Source: JAGWBF01 sp963663025
GTDB taxonomy: Bacteria; Chloroflexota; Dehalococcoidia; Lucifugimonadales; JAGWBF01
Length of the DNA stretch: 64,000 bases
Direction of reading: 5' to 3'
Assembly (NCBI GenBank): GCA_963663025.1
Contig: OY760073.1
Span: 806,001-870,000 of the forward strand
The notes under the pieces are model-generated. The model searched no databases, was not told where the DNA came from, and saw nothing but the letters and a program-made list of their open reading frames with translations. Each line of letters starts with the position of its first letter. Positions within the stretch are counted from its first letter, which is position 1. Below are positions 48,734 to 57,166 of the stretch, piece after piece. A program made the translations under genes and the position numbers.

Positions 48734-50920
48734 CTACCTGGAGGTAGAGGAAGCCTGGTTGCATACCAGCAGGTCTGAGCGGTCCCGCCACTTCTTGAAG
48801 AACTTCTTGAAGTTGTGGAAGCTAAGCTGGTTCCTCTCCACTTCACCAAGAGCGTTCCACTGCCTGTGTTCGTGCCGGACCAGGGGAAGGCTTCCGTCGG
48901 CCACGATCCGGTACCCCCTGTCCTTCACGTGAAAGCTGAAGTCCAGGTCCAGGTTTCGGTAAAAGCGAAACACCTCCCGCATCAACCCCACCTCTTTGAG
49001 CAAGTCCCTTCGCATTGCGATGCAGTAGGCCTGCATGGCGTCGGCGTCGCCCGCCTCCACCTCATCGTGGAAGTGGTGTATGTCGTCGGTTGTCAACCCC
49101 CATGGTCCCACGATGCCGATTGACTTGTCCTCCAACCAGGCGCCGATGGGACGCAGCACGTCGCCTACCACCTCAACCGACGTATCGACTATTATCACGT
49201 GCTTGCCGAGGGCCTGGTACAGGGCGGCGTTCTTGGCTGCCCCATCGCCTATGGTGTGGTCGAAGTGGATGACCCGTACTCTGGGGTTGGAGCGTTGCAG
49301 CTCATCCAACCACACCTCGGTGCCGTCGGTGCTCCCATTGTCGACCACGACCAGCTCGGCAGAGCGGCCCCTGGCCCACTGCAGGAAGCTGTTTGCGCAG
49401 CGCTCCACGTCGGACTTGTAGTTGCAGGCGGTTACAATCCACGAATAGTCCACTTCCGATGGACGGTCTAAGAAGGACTCTACCTCCCTGGAGGAGGAAA
49501 AGGCCTGCCATCTGCCCCGCTGCAGCTCCTGTTCGGTCTTGGGCCGTATCCAGGTGTTATTTTGGGAATCTCCGACAAGGTAGCCATCGGATTTCAGGTC
49601 GTCCCTAATCTGGTCAGCGACCTCGTATTGGCCACTGCGCCGGTAGAAGGAACGTCTATCAACCTGGCCCGTTACGCTTGTCGGCAGCGGTTCGGCCTGA
49701 GCTATGCGATCAAGATCCAGTCCCAGGACCTGGTCAAATTGCAGCAGGAGGTCCAGCTTGTAGCGCTCCTCCAGATTTGAGTGAAGCATGTTCCAGGTCA
49801 CAGCCAGTCCCCCCGGCATGTCCAGGTCGTTGTCCACCGAGTCCCAGAAGCGGGCGGACCACTCTATAGCATCTATAGTACCGGGTAGCTCGGGCAGAGA
49901 GCGCCACTGCCAGATCCGATCTCGCAAGCTGGTCAGGGCTCTCTCGGAAGCCCTCAGTGAGGAGAATGTGAAGTTCATGCGGTGACGGTACCTGACCGTC
50001 AGGCAGAGATAACGGAACGCCAGCGGGTCGAACCCCCGTTCCTCCAGGTCAGACAGTATGAACTCGTTGCCGGCCGATTTCGCCATCTTCACGCCATCGG
50101 CTAGGAGATGCTGCCCGTGCACCCAGTGCCGTACGTATGGCTTGCCAAAGGCGGCCTCGCTCTGGGCAATCTCATCCTCATGATGGGGGAAGATGTTGTC
50201 CACGCCTCCCGTGTGGATGTCCAGTTGCTCGCCCATGTACTTTGTGGACATGGCGGAGCACTCGATATGCCAGCCGGGGAATCCTTCTCCCCACGGGCTG
50301 TCCCACTTCATTTCCCGCCCGGGCTCGGCCATCTTCCATAAAGTGAAGTCCCTGGGGTCCTTCTTTAGAGGATCGACCTCCGAACGGACGCCTTCCATGA
50401 GGCCGTCCTGGATGTTGCCGGAGAGCTTGCCGTACTCGGGGCACTTGCCGACGTCGAAGTATATGTTGTCTCCTGCCTGGTAGGCATAACCACGCTCCAG
50501 CAGCATCTCCACTATCTGGATCATCTCCGGGACATGCTGGGTTGCCCAGGGGAAATGGTGGGCAGGCAGAATGTTGGTCTTGGTCTCGTCTCGATGGAAG
50601 GAGTCTGCGTAGTACTGGGCGATCTCGGCGGGAGTCTTGCCTTCTGCCAGGGCGGCAAGGATGACCTTGTCTCCTCCTGTCTCGAGCATCTCCTGGCGCA
50701 TGTGGCCAACGTCGGTGATGTTCTTGACGTGGATAACGCGATAGCCGTGATGGTCTAACGCCCTCCGTATCCAGTCAGCCATCATGTAGGTACGGAGATT
50801 GCCGATGTGGGCGTAGCGGTACACCGTCGGGCCACAGGTGTACATTCGGGCTACTCCCGGCTCGATGGTGGAGATTTCTTCCACCTGCCGGGTTAGTGTG
50901 TTGCGAAGCCGGAGCACCAT
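48734..50920 (-). CDS. cysS: Cysteinyl-tRNA synthetase fused to a GT2-type glycosyltransferase domain
   Basis: A single frame of 728 residues. Residues 1 to about 465 are a full cysteinyl-tRNA synthetase: zinc Cys in YTCGPTVY (C29), HIGN (38-41), the zinc region HIECSAMSTKYMG and GGVDNIFPHHEDE, and KMAKS near residue 271 in place of KMSKS. A DALR-like helical part follows. From about residue 490 to the end is a family 2 glycosyltransferase: WIVTACNYKSD, ELVVVDNGSTDGTEVWL, a DxS (IIVDTSVEV) where DxD is usual, and FRFYRNLDLDFSFHVKD. ATG at 50920 with GGGAG upstream; an in-frame start at 50977 would add 19 residues without homology. No stop, frameshift or start signal separates the two parts. 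Normal CysS has about 460-500 residues. Confidence 0.88.
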   Translation of the reverse strand: MVLRLRNTLTRQVEEISTIEPGVARMYTCGPTVYRYAHIGNLRTYMMADWIRRALDHHGYRVIHVKNITDVGHMRQEMLETGGDKVILAALAEGKTPAEIAQYYADSFHRDETKTNILPAHHFPWATQHVPEMIQIVEMLLERGYAYQAGDNIYFDVGKCPEYGKLSGNIQDGLMEGVRSEVDPLKKDPRDFTLWKMAEPGREMKWDSPWGEGFPGWHIECSAMSTKYMGEQLDIHTGGVDNIFPHHEDEIAQSEAAFGKPYVRHWVHGQHLLADGVKMAKSAGNEFILSDLEERGFDPLAFRYLCLTVRYRHRMNFTFSSLRASERALTSLRDRIWQWRSLPELPGTIDAIEWSARFWDSVDNDLDMPGGLAVTWNMLHSNLEERYKLDLLLQFDQVLGLDLDRIAQAEPLPTSVTGQVDRRSFYRRSGQYEVADQIRDDLKSDGYLVGDSQNNTWIRPKTEQELQRGRWQAFSSSREVESFLDRPSEVDYSWIVTACNYKSDVERCANSFLQWARGRSAELVVVDNGSTDGTEVWLDELQRSNPRVRVIHFDHTIGDGAAKNAALYQALGKHVIIVDTSVEVVGDVLRPIGAWLEDKSIGIVGPWGLTTDDIHHFHDEVEAGDADAMQAYCIAMRRDLLKEVGLMREVFRFYRNLDLDFSFHVKDRGYRIVADGSLPLVRHEHRQWNALGEVERNQLSFHNFKKFFKKWRDRSDLLVCNQASSTSR

Positions 50921-51052
50921 TGACTCCCTGCCGTGGAAATCAGAAGGGATTCTAACACGTATGGGATATGTTTGCATCTGCGCCCCCGCGGTGGGATCAG
51001 GCCTGTCTCATCATTGCTGCGAAGGCCGGAAGCGACCGTGGCGCCTTTTACC

Positions 51053-51081
51053 TTGCCGGGCATGTTGACCAATGCTATACT
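51053..51081 (+). promoter_or_regulatory. Promoter upstream of the UDG-like / thrB / lysC genes
   Basis: TTGCCG (51053-51058) and TATACT (51076-51081) are 17 bp apart; transcription would start near 51088 with a leader of about 135 nt. The gene-free stretch 50921-51223 contains this promoter and nothing else I can name. Confidence 0.55.
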
Positions 51082-51223
51082 CCCTCAGCCCTGCAACTAT
51101 GCCCGGTACGGGTGTGACCCGCGGACGCTTCCTCGAATTTGCTAGCCCTCATGGAAGAGGCCCCCATACCCATCCATTGAAGAAGCGCCGGCCGAGTACA
51201 TAGGCTGACTGGAAGCCCCCACC

Positions 51224-52075
51224 ATGGCCCAGCATTTGCCAACCACTGACGGCACTGAAGAATCGGATTCCCTCGACCAACGCATCGCCCGCTGTGAGCG
51301 GTGCGCCGGTGGGCCTGTCGTCCTGGACTGGCTGCCCATCTCCTTCTACGGGGACTACGCCAACGCCAATGCGTGGGTCGTGACCATCAACCCGTCGGAC
51401 CGGGAGTACGTGGACCGTAATGGCTTGGCCCTCATGGGAGAGCGCCAGAGGTTCAGCTCCCTTGGGGACTTCCCCTCGGTGAGTCGGAGAGAGCAGTTGA
51501 CGGCAGACCAGGTGGATGTGATAGTGCGGCGACAGAGGGAAGTGTTCTACGGCATTCCCTATCGGTCCTTCTTCGAGAAACTTGGCAGGTTCCTGGTGTC
51601 GGTGCACGGCGGGGACCCCGACGAGGGGGGCCTTCGCGTTTTCACGGGAGGGCTGACCTCTTCCGAGGGGAGGGATTTCAGGTATTCCCACGTCGATACG
51701 GTCAAATGTGCAACCCGGCTGCCCTGGGCCCAGCTTGAGCAGGAGGACAAGGAAGTACTGGTGTCCAATTGCCTGGGATTCATCGAAGAACAGCTAGGGA
51801 CGAAGGACGGGCTGGAGCTTATGATGATCAACGGGCGTACAGCTTACAACCATTGCGTGCCCTTCTTGACGGAGAGGTTTGGATTCAATCCGTCCTCCCA
51901 ACCGGTGGCCGTTGGCCGCCTTGGCTACCAGCTCTGGTGGGGCAACATGTCAGTGGGAGGACGGCAGGTGGATGTGGTCGGTTGGTCTCCCAATATAGTG
52001 AATTCGCGGATACGGAAGCCCGAAGCACGAGTGCTTGCCAGCGCTATCAGGGAGGTGTGCCCTGGGCTGCGCTAG
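51224..52075 (+). CDS. Uracil-DNA-glycosylase-superfamily-like protein
   Basis: A 283-residue protein starting at ATG 51224 (GGAAG 8 nt upstream). A short cysteine pair CERCAGG near residue 24 is followed by AWVVTINPSDREY, which resembles the water-activating loop of the UDG fold, then YSHVDTVKCATRLPWAQ, a central LELMMINGRTAYNHC strand-loop and a conserved C-terminal VVGWSPNIVNSR. The order fits the uracil-DNA glycosylase superfamily but the catalytic residues are not canonical, so a base-excision role is only suggested. It begins an apparent transcript with thrB and lysC. Confidence 0.5.
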   Translation: MAQHLPTTDGTEESDSLDQRIARCERCAGGPVVLDWLPISFYGDYANANAWVVTINPSDREYVDRNGLALMGERQRFSSLGDFPSVSRREQLTADQVDVIVRRQREVFYGIPYRSFFEKLGRFLVSVHGGDPDEGGLRVFTGGLTSSEGRDFRYSHVDTVKCATRLPWAQLEQEDKEVLVSNCLGFIEEQLGTKDGLELMMINGRTAYNHCVPFLTERFGFNPSSQPVAVGRLGYQLWWGNMSVGGRQVDVVGWSPNIVNSRIRKPEARVLASAIREVCPGLR

Positions 52076-52117
52076 TGCAAGGCGCGAAACTAAGCCAGCC
52101 GGTGCGGTGAAAGCGAA

Positions 52118-53092
52118 ATGACAGCATCACAGGACATGCAGGACCCCGCCTGGGGCCGGATCAGGGTGCAGGTTCCGGCCACGACCGCGAACCTGGGGCC
52201 GGGCTTCGACTGCCTGGGCATGGCCTTGGACATCTGGAATCACGTCGAGGTTGAGCTTGCTAGCACCCCGCAGGTCAGGGTGGAAGGAAAGGGTGCGTCG
52301 GACCTGCCTTCGGGCCCCGAAAACCTGGTGTACCGGAGCATCCTTCGTTTGCTGAAACATGTTGGAGTGGAACCTGCTCCTCTGTCTGTGACCTGCTTAA
52401 ACAACATCCCACTGAAGCGGGGCTTGGGGAGCAGCGCTGCGGCCATCGTGGGAGGCCTGATCTCCGGGAACAGGCTGGCGCCCGTCTTGTCTCGCGGCAA
52501 GGTGCAGCCCCTTCCCGCTGAGGAGGTGCTTCAGCTCGCGGTGGCGATCGAGGGCCATCCCGACAACGTCGCCCCGGCCCTCCTAGGGGGCATGGTCCTG
52601 GTGGTGCACAGGGACGACAGCCTGTTGACCTCTGCGGTGCCTGTGCCCGAGGACGTCCGGGCGGTGCTGTTTATCCCCGAGCTGACCATTGCCACCGAGG
52701 ATGCCCGTTCGGTGCTGCCTGACGCAATTGGCTGGGAGGACGCCGTGTTCAACATGGGCAGGAGTGCTCTGCTGGTGAACGCCATGAACACCGGCCGCAT
52801 GGAAGAGCTCGCGACCGCTACCGAGGACAGGCTGCACCAGCCATACAGGAGGCAGTTATTCCCAGCTATGAAGGTCATATTCGAGGGTGCCATGAAGGGA
52901 GGGGCCCTGGGGGTCTTTTTGTCCGGCAGTGGGCCCACCATTCTGGCGTTGACCCAAGGCCGTGAGGTCACGGTAGCCTACGAAATGGCTGAGGCCGCCC
53001 GGCAGGCGTCGGTGGAGGGAGAGGTGAAGGTCACCCGCCCCGTCTCAGCGGGTGCCACCATCTCTTCGGACGAGAGCGCCGGAGCCGCCTGA
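52118..53092 (+). CDS. thrB: Homoserine kinase (ThrB)
   Basis: A 324-residue GHMP kinase that phosphorylates homoserine on the way to threonine. The N-terminal VQVPATTANLGPGFDCLGMAL (split over residues 10-30), the ATP loop PLKRGLGSSAAAIVGGL (about residues 92-108), EGHPDNVAPALLGG and the C-terminal GVFLSGSGPTILAL are all present. ATG at 52118. It is followed after 47 nt by aspartate kinase, so two threonine-pathway genes lie together; threonine synthase is not in the window. Confidence 0.95.
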   Translation: MTASQDMQDPAWGRIRVQVPATTANLGPGFDCLGMALDIWNHVEVELASTPQVRVEGKGASDLPSGPENLVYRSILRLLKHVGVEPAPLSVTCLNNIPLKRGLGSSAAAIVGGLISGNRLAPVLSRGKVQPLPAEEVLQLAVAIEGHPDNVAPALLGGMVLVVHRDDSLLTSAVPVPEDVRAVLFIPELTIATEDARSVLPDAIGWEDAVFNMGRSALLVNAMNTGRMEELATATEDRLHQPYRRQLFPAMKVIFEGAMKGGALGVFLSGSGPTILALTQGREVTVAYEMAEAARQASVEGEVKVTRPVSAGATISSDESAGAA

Positions 53093-53139
53093 GGGCCTGA
53101 CTTTCGCGAGGTAGCCTTATCCGGTACCAAGTGAAGCCG

Positions 53140-54360
53140 ATGGAAATTGTCGTACAGAAATACGGAGGAAGCTCGGTCGCCAATGCCGACCTTATCAGGA
53201 ACGTGGCCCTGCGAATCTGCCGCGCCAGGGAGGGAGGCACAGAGGTCGTTGCCGTGGTATCGGCAATGGGCGACACCACCGAGGAGTTGATCGCCCTTGC
53301 CAACCAGATCGCCGGAAGCCCGGACCCCCGCGAGTTGGACCTGCTCCTGTCGACCGGGGAGCTGGTCTCTTCGACTCTGCTGGCCATGGCCATCCGCTCC
53401 CTCGGCCACGAAGCCATCAGCCTGAGCGGTTTCCAGGCGGGAATTCGCACTGATTCCAGGTATGGCAAGGCCAGGATCGCCGCTGTGGAGACGGAGCGAA
53501 TTCGTGAAGAAATGGACAGGGGTCGCCTGGTGATAGTAGCCGGGTTTCAGGGCATCACCGAGGATATGGACGTCACGACCCTGGGGCGGGGAGGTTCGGA
53601 TACGACGGCAGTAGCCCTGGCGGCCGCCCTGGACGCCCGGCGATGCGAGATTTACACCGACGTGGACGGCATATACACGGCGGACCCTCAAGTGGTGCCC
53701 GGCGCCAGGAAGTTGGAACGAATCGACTACGAGGAGATGCTTGAGCTGGCTAGCTACGGAGCCAAGATGCACCCCCGGTCCATCGAGCTGGGATCGGTCT
53801 ATAATGTACCCATCTACGTTGCGTCCAGCTTTAGCGAGACCCCCGGTACTCTCATCGAAAAGGGAATTTCATCAACCATGGAACAGAGGGTCAAGGTTAC
53901 AGGCATCCCCTATGACAAGAATGTTGCGAGGATCACCCTCCGGAGGGTACCCGACCATCCGGGCATAGCCGCAGCCCTCTTCGAACCCTTGTCCAACGAA
54001 GGCATCAGCGTGGATACCATCGTTCAGAACTCAGGCTCCGACAGGCTGACGGACCTCAGCTTTACTCTCGCCCGTACCGACCTGGAGAGGGCGCTGGAGA
54101 TCGTGGGCCCGGTAGCCGAGACGGTTGGCGCAGAGCAGGTCACCTCCGATGCAACCCTAAGCAAGGTCAGCATAATCGGGTCGGGCATGCAGCATGCGCC
54201 CGGCTACGCTTCTCGCATGTTCCGCGCCCTGGCCGAAAACAACATCAACATAGAGATGATCACAACCTCGGAGATCCGTATCACCTGTATCGTGTCCGAG
54301 TCGGCGGTCCAAGAGGCCACACGGGTGCTCCACGACGCATTCGAACTGGAACAGGCATAG
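53140..54360 (+). CDS. lysC: Aspartate kinase (LysC)
   Basis: A 406-residue enzyme for the first step of Lys/Thr/Met synthesis. The start MEIVVQKYGGSSV contains the KYGGS signature; STGELVSS, GRGGSDTTAVALAAAL and TDVDGIYTADP follow in the kinase domain. The C-terminal third holds two ACT domains (VARITLRRVPDHPG and VSIIGSGMQHAPGYA), so feedback inhibition by Lys and/or Thr is expected. I chose ATG at 53140, which gives the usual N-terminus; a GTG three codons upstream (53131) is possible. No internal start for a separate beta subunit is obvious. Confidence 0.95.
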   Translation: MEIVVQKYGGSSVANADLIRNVALRICRAREGGTEVVAVVSAMGDTTEELIALANQIAGSPDPRELDLLLSTGELVSSTLLAMAIRSLGHEAISLSGFQAGIRTDSRYGKARIAAVETERIREEMDRGRLVIVAGFQGITEDMDVTTLGRGGSDTTAVALAAALDARRCEIYTDVDGIYTADPQVVPGARKLERIDYEEMLELASYGAKMHPRSIELGSVYNVPIYVASSFSETPGTLIEKGISSTMEQRVKVTGIPYDKNVARITLRRVPDHPGIAAALFEPLSNEGISVDTIVQNSGSDRLTDLSFTLARTDLERALEIVGPVAETVGAEQVTSDATLSKVSIIGSGMQHAPGYASRMFRALAENNINIEMITTSEIRITCIVSESAVQEATRVLHDAFELEQA

Positions 54361-54417
54361 CCCTAAACCCGCCAACCCCGAGTAAGGCTCATCCGGGAAC
54401 CCTCCCTCATCCATTCG

Positions 54418-55173
54418 ATGTCAACAACCAATCCAACTACTCCAGAACCCCGTCCCTTCCTGTCGGTGGTTATTCCTGCCTACAACGAAGGAAGCAGGAT
54501 TGGAGGCACCCTTCGGAGCGCAATCGGCTACCTTGGGACGCAGGCCTACACCTGGAGTGTCCTTGTGGTGGATGATGGAAGCACCGACGATACGGCGCGG
54601 GTGGTTGAGGAATTCGCTGAGGCGGACCCCCGCATAGAACTGCTGTCTGTATCCCATGGAGGCAAGGGATGGGCAGTGCGAAACGGGATGCTGCGTTCCA
54701 GGGGGGACCACCGTTTCCTGTGCGACGCCGACCTCTCCATGCCCATAGAGCAGGTCTCCAGGTTTCTTCCCCCTGCCCTGGACGAGTACGACATCGCCAT
54801 CGGATCCCGGGAGCTGCCCGGGGCCTGCAGGATCGGGGAGCCTTCACGCAGGCATCTCATGGGGCGTGTGTTCAACGGGCTGGTCAGGCTGACGGTCGTG
54901 CCTGGAATAAGCGACACCCAGTGCGGCTTCAAATGCTTCCGCGGCCCCGTGGCGGAAGGGTTGTTTGGCTCCCAGTTGCTGTCGGGGTTCGCATTCGACG
55001 TAGAGATGCTATTTCTGGCCCGTCGAAGAGGGCTGCGTATTGTCGAGGTGCCCATAGACTGGCACTACCGGTCCCTGAGCCGGGTGCGTCCCTTCAGGGA
55101 TTCCTTCTCCATGCTTATGGACGTAATGAAGGTCCGGTGGAACCATTTTCGAGGAAGGTACCGGCGGGAGTAA
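54418..55173 (+). CDS. Glycosyltransferase family 2 (dolichyl/polyprenyl-phosphate glucose or mannose synthase-like)
   Basis: A 251-residue GT2 enzyme. FLSVVIPAYNEGSRI, VDDGSTDDTARVV, the metal-binding DADLSMP (DxD), and the conserved tail DTQCGFKCFRG with the IDWHYRSLSRVRPFRDS end match the ALG5/DPG-synthase-like subfamily that loads sugars on polyprenyl phosphate. No C-terminal membrane segment is seen. ATG at 54418 with no good ribosome site. It follows lysC by 57 nt. Confidence 0.9.
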   Translation: MSTTNPTTPEPRPFLSVVIPAYNEGSRIGGTLRSAIGYLGTQAYTWSVLVVDDGSTDDTARVVEEFAEADPRIELLSVSHGGKGWAVRNGMLRSRGDHRFLCDADLSMPIEQVSRFLPPALDEYDIAIGSRELPGACRIGEPSRRHLMGRVFNGLVRLTVVPGISDTQCGFKCFRGPVAEGLFGSQLLSGFAFDVEMLFLARRRGLRIVEVPIDWHYRSLSRVRPFRDSFSMLMDVMKVRWNHFRGRYRRE

Positions 55174-55358
55174 ACCCAGGCAGCCCTAGGGCGAAATTGT
55201 GTGGAGGACTAGGGCCAGGCCCGGTTTCCCGGACTCTTGGAGAAAACTGGACATAAAGTCAGCTCAGATATGCTTGACCACGCCAATTTTTTGGTGTATC
55301 CAATTACGAAACATTATTGGCAGTCATATCTTGCTAAGGAAGGAAGCTTAACTTAACC

Positions 55359-56267
55359 TTGAACATCGGTGGATACGACCTCCACGGCACGACCAACCTG
55401 GAGATCGAAAGAAGCATGGACCTCGACAGGTCAGAAGAAAATTCAAAGCTCAAGAAAGACAAGGGGAAGGAAGCCATCGCCCTTGCCTTAAGGGGTGAGT
55501 GGGAGGCCGCGGTCCAAACCAACCAGGACATCCTACAAGCCTTCCCAGAAGATGTGGAAGCCCTCAATCGCTTGGGGAAAGCCTTGATGGAGCTGGGCCG
55601 CTACAACGCTGCGAGGGGGGCTTTCGCAAATGCGGTTGCTTTCTCTCCCCACAACACCATCGCAAAAAAGAACCTGGAAAGGTTGGACCACCTCCAGGAC
55701 GCGTCGCCCCAGCCAAAGCTGAGCAAAGTGGTAACGCCCAACCTGCTCATCGAAGAGAGTGGGAAGTCTGGAGTTACGCTCCTCTGCAAGCCGGGCCATG
55801 ATGCAGTCCTGGCCAAGATTGCCGCGGGGGATGGGGTTAACCTCAGGATAGTCGATCGCTCCCTGGTGATAGAGAACTGCCAGGGCCAGTACGTCGGTCA
55901 GGTGGAACCCAAGCTGGGTCTGCGGCTGATGCGACTTATGGAAAGCGGGAACAAGTACGAAGCTGCGGTCATAAGTGTCGACCGCCAGGACGCGTCCATT
56001 GTTATCTGGGAGACCTACCATAACCCCAACAATGGCAAGACCTGTTCCTTTCCCGGAAGGGCCAAGGCTGGACAATCCGCCCAGGTCAAGGACGCCATGC
56101 TTCGCTACGACATCGACAGTGAGTTGGAAGAAGAGGAAGAAGAGATAGCTGCGGAGTGGAAGGCTGGGTATCCTGACAACTCCGGCTTAGCGGAGGCCGA
56201 AGAGCCGATGGAGCTTACCTACGTTCCACGCGCGGATGACCCGGAAGCAGGCGAGGACGACAGCTAG
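55359..56267 (+). CDS. TPR protein with acidic C-terminal tail, unknown function
   Basis: Up to 302 residues. Two tetratricopeptide-like units occupy about residues 38-108 (GEWEAAVQTNQDILQAFPED and ALMELGRYNAARGAFANAV). A beta-rich domain of about 110 residues with VIENCQGQYVGQVEPKLGLRL follows, then a Glu-rich tail (seven Glu/acidic residues in a row near 255) and an acidic end. The second domain is unrecognised. The start is unsure: TTG at 55359, or ATG at 55416 giving MDLDRSEEN with 19 fewer residues. It is isolated, with 185 nt upstream that shows no firm promoter. Confidence 0.75.
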   Translation: MNIGGYDLHGTTNLEIERSMDLDRSEENSKLKKDKGKEAIALALRGEWEAAVQTNQDILQAFPEDVEALNRLGKALMELGRYNAARGAFANAVAFSPHNTIAKKNLERLDHLQDASPQPKLSKVVTPNLLIEESGKSGVTLLCKPGHDAVLAKIAAGDGVNLRIVDRSLVIENCQGQYVGQVEPKLGLRLMRLMESGNKYEAAVISVDRQDASIVIWETYHNPNNGKTCSFPGRAKAGQSAQVKDAMLRYDIDSELEEEEEEIAAEWKAGYPDNSGLAEAEEPMELTYVPRADDPEAGEDDS

Positions 56268-56338
56268 CTTTTCGAGGGTCATGGGCCGGGAAAAGGTCCT
56301 GGCCTGCTGTTAGGTTCGGTCACCCTTGATGCCTCTCT

Positions 56339-57133
56339 CTACAGGCCGTGGACCAGGATCAGGTCCTGGTCCGTCGTGACCGCCCCGGTCACTCCAGATG
56401 CATCCTGGCGGGCAAGGAACACCACCGCCTTGACCAGGGACTCCGGCGTAACCCAAAGGGAGTAGTCGGCATCGGGCCTCTGGAACTGGAAACCCTCGGT
56501 CAGCACGGGACGGGAGGGCTTCACCGCGTTAACAGCGATGTTGTGCCGCCCCATCTCGGCAGCCAAGCCCCGGCTCATCCGTTCCAAGGCTGACTTGGAG
56601 ACGCCGTAAGCCTGCCCGACTATCGTGGGCGGCGCCTCAGGGTCTGTTGCGAAGGCGGTGGATGTGAGTTGGTCCGCTCCAAGGCTGGACAGGTTGACGA
56701 TGCTTCCCCATCCTTGGTTGATCATCGAGGGAATTACAGCCCTGGAGAAAAGGAAGGGGCCACGCAGGTTCACGGCCATCACCAGGTCCCATAGCTTGAC
56801 GGGAAGCTCCATGAAGGGGTCGTAGGTGCCCACGGCGGCGTTGTTGATGAGGATGTCCACCCGCCCGAATTGTTCAAGGGTCTTGTTGACGGTCTCTTCG
56901 ATGCTCAGCTCGTCGCGGACATCGCACCGGATGGGAAGGGCACTAAGACCCATGGCGTTGATCTCGTCGACGGTCTCGACTATGGTGCCGGGCAGCCGTC
57001 GGCGTTCTTCGCTGCGGGCGGCGACCACAACGTGTACGCCTTCCCTGGCCAGGGCGATGGCAACACCTTTGCCGATGCCCCTGCTGGCGCCCGTTACGAT
57101 GGCAACCTTGCCCTTGAGGTCGATTGTGGTTAT
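56339..57133 (-). CDS. Short-chain dehydrogenase/reductase without a canonical start codon
   Basis: A classical SDR: LKGKVAIVTGASRGIG cofactor motif, NNAAV, active-site Ser in IVNLSSLGA and YGVSKSALERM. An Arg after strand two (VVAARSEE) favours NADP(H). The frame needed for the N-terminal motif has no ATG, GTG or TTG between the UAG of the upstream selenoprotein gene (57169-57167, same frame) and residue 36. The nearest candidates are ATA at 57133, about 8 nt after AAGGGG, or ATC at 57124. I place the start at 57133 (264 residues). It may use a rare start codon, be read through from the upstream UAG as a fusion, or contain a sequence error. Confidence 0.75.
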   Translation of the reverse strand: MTTIDLKGKVAIVTGASRGIGKGVAIALAREGVHVVVAARSEERRRLPGTIVETVDEINAMGLSALPIRCDVRDELSIEETVNKTLEQFGRVDILINNAAVGTYDPFMELPVKLWDLVMAVNLRGPFLFSRAVIPSMINQGWGSIVNLSSLGADQLTSTAFATDPEAPPTIVGQAYGVSKSALERMSRGLAAEMGRHNIAVNAVKPSRPVLTEGFQFQRPDADYSLWVTPESLVKAVVFLARQDASGVTGAVTTDQDLILVHGL

Positions 57134-57166
57134 TGGAAAGCCCCTTGCCTGGTCGAGGTGATGACC

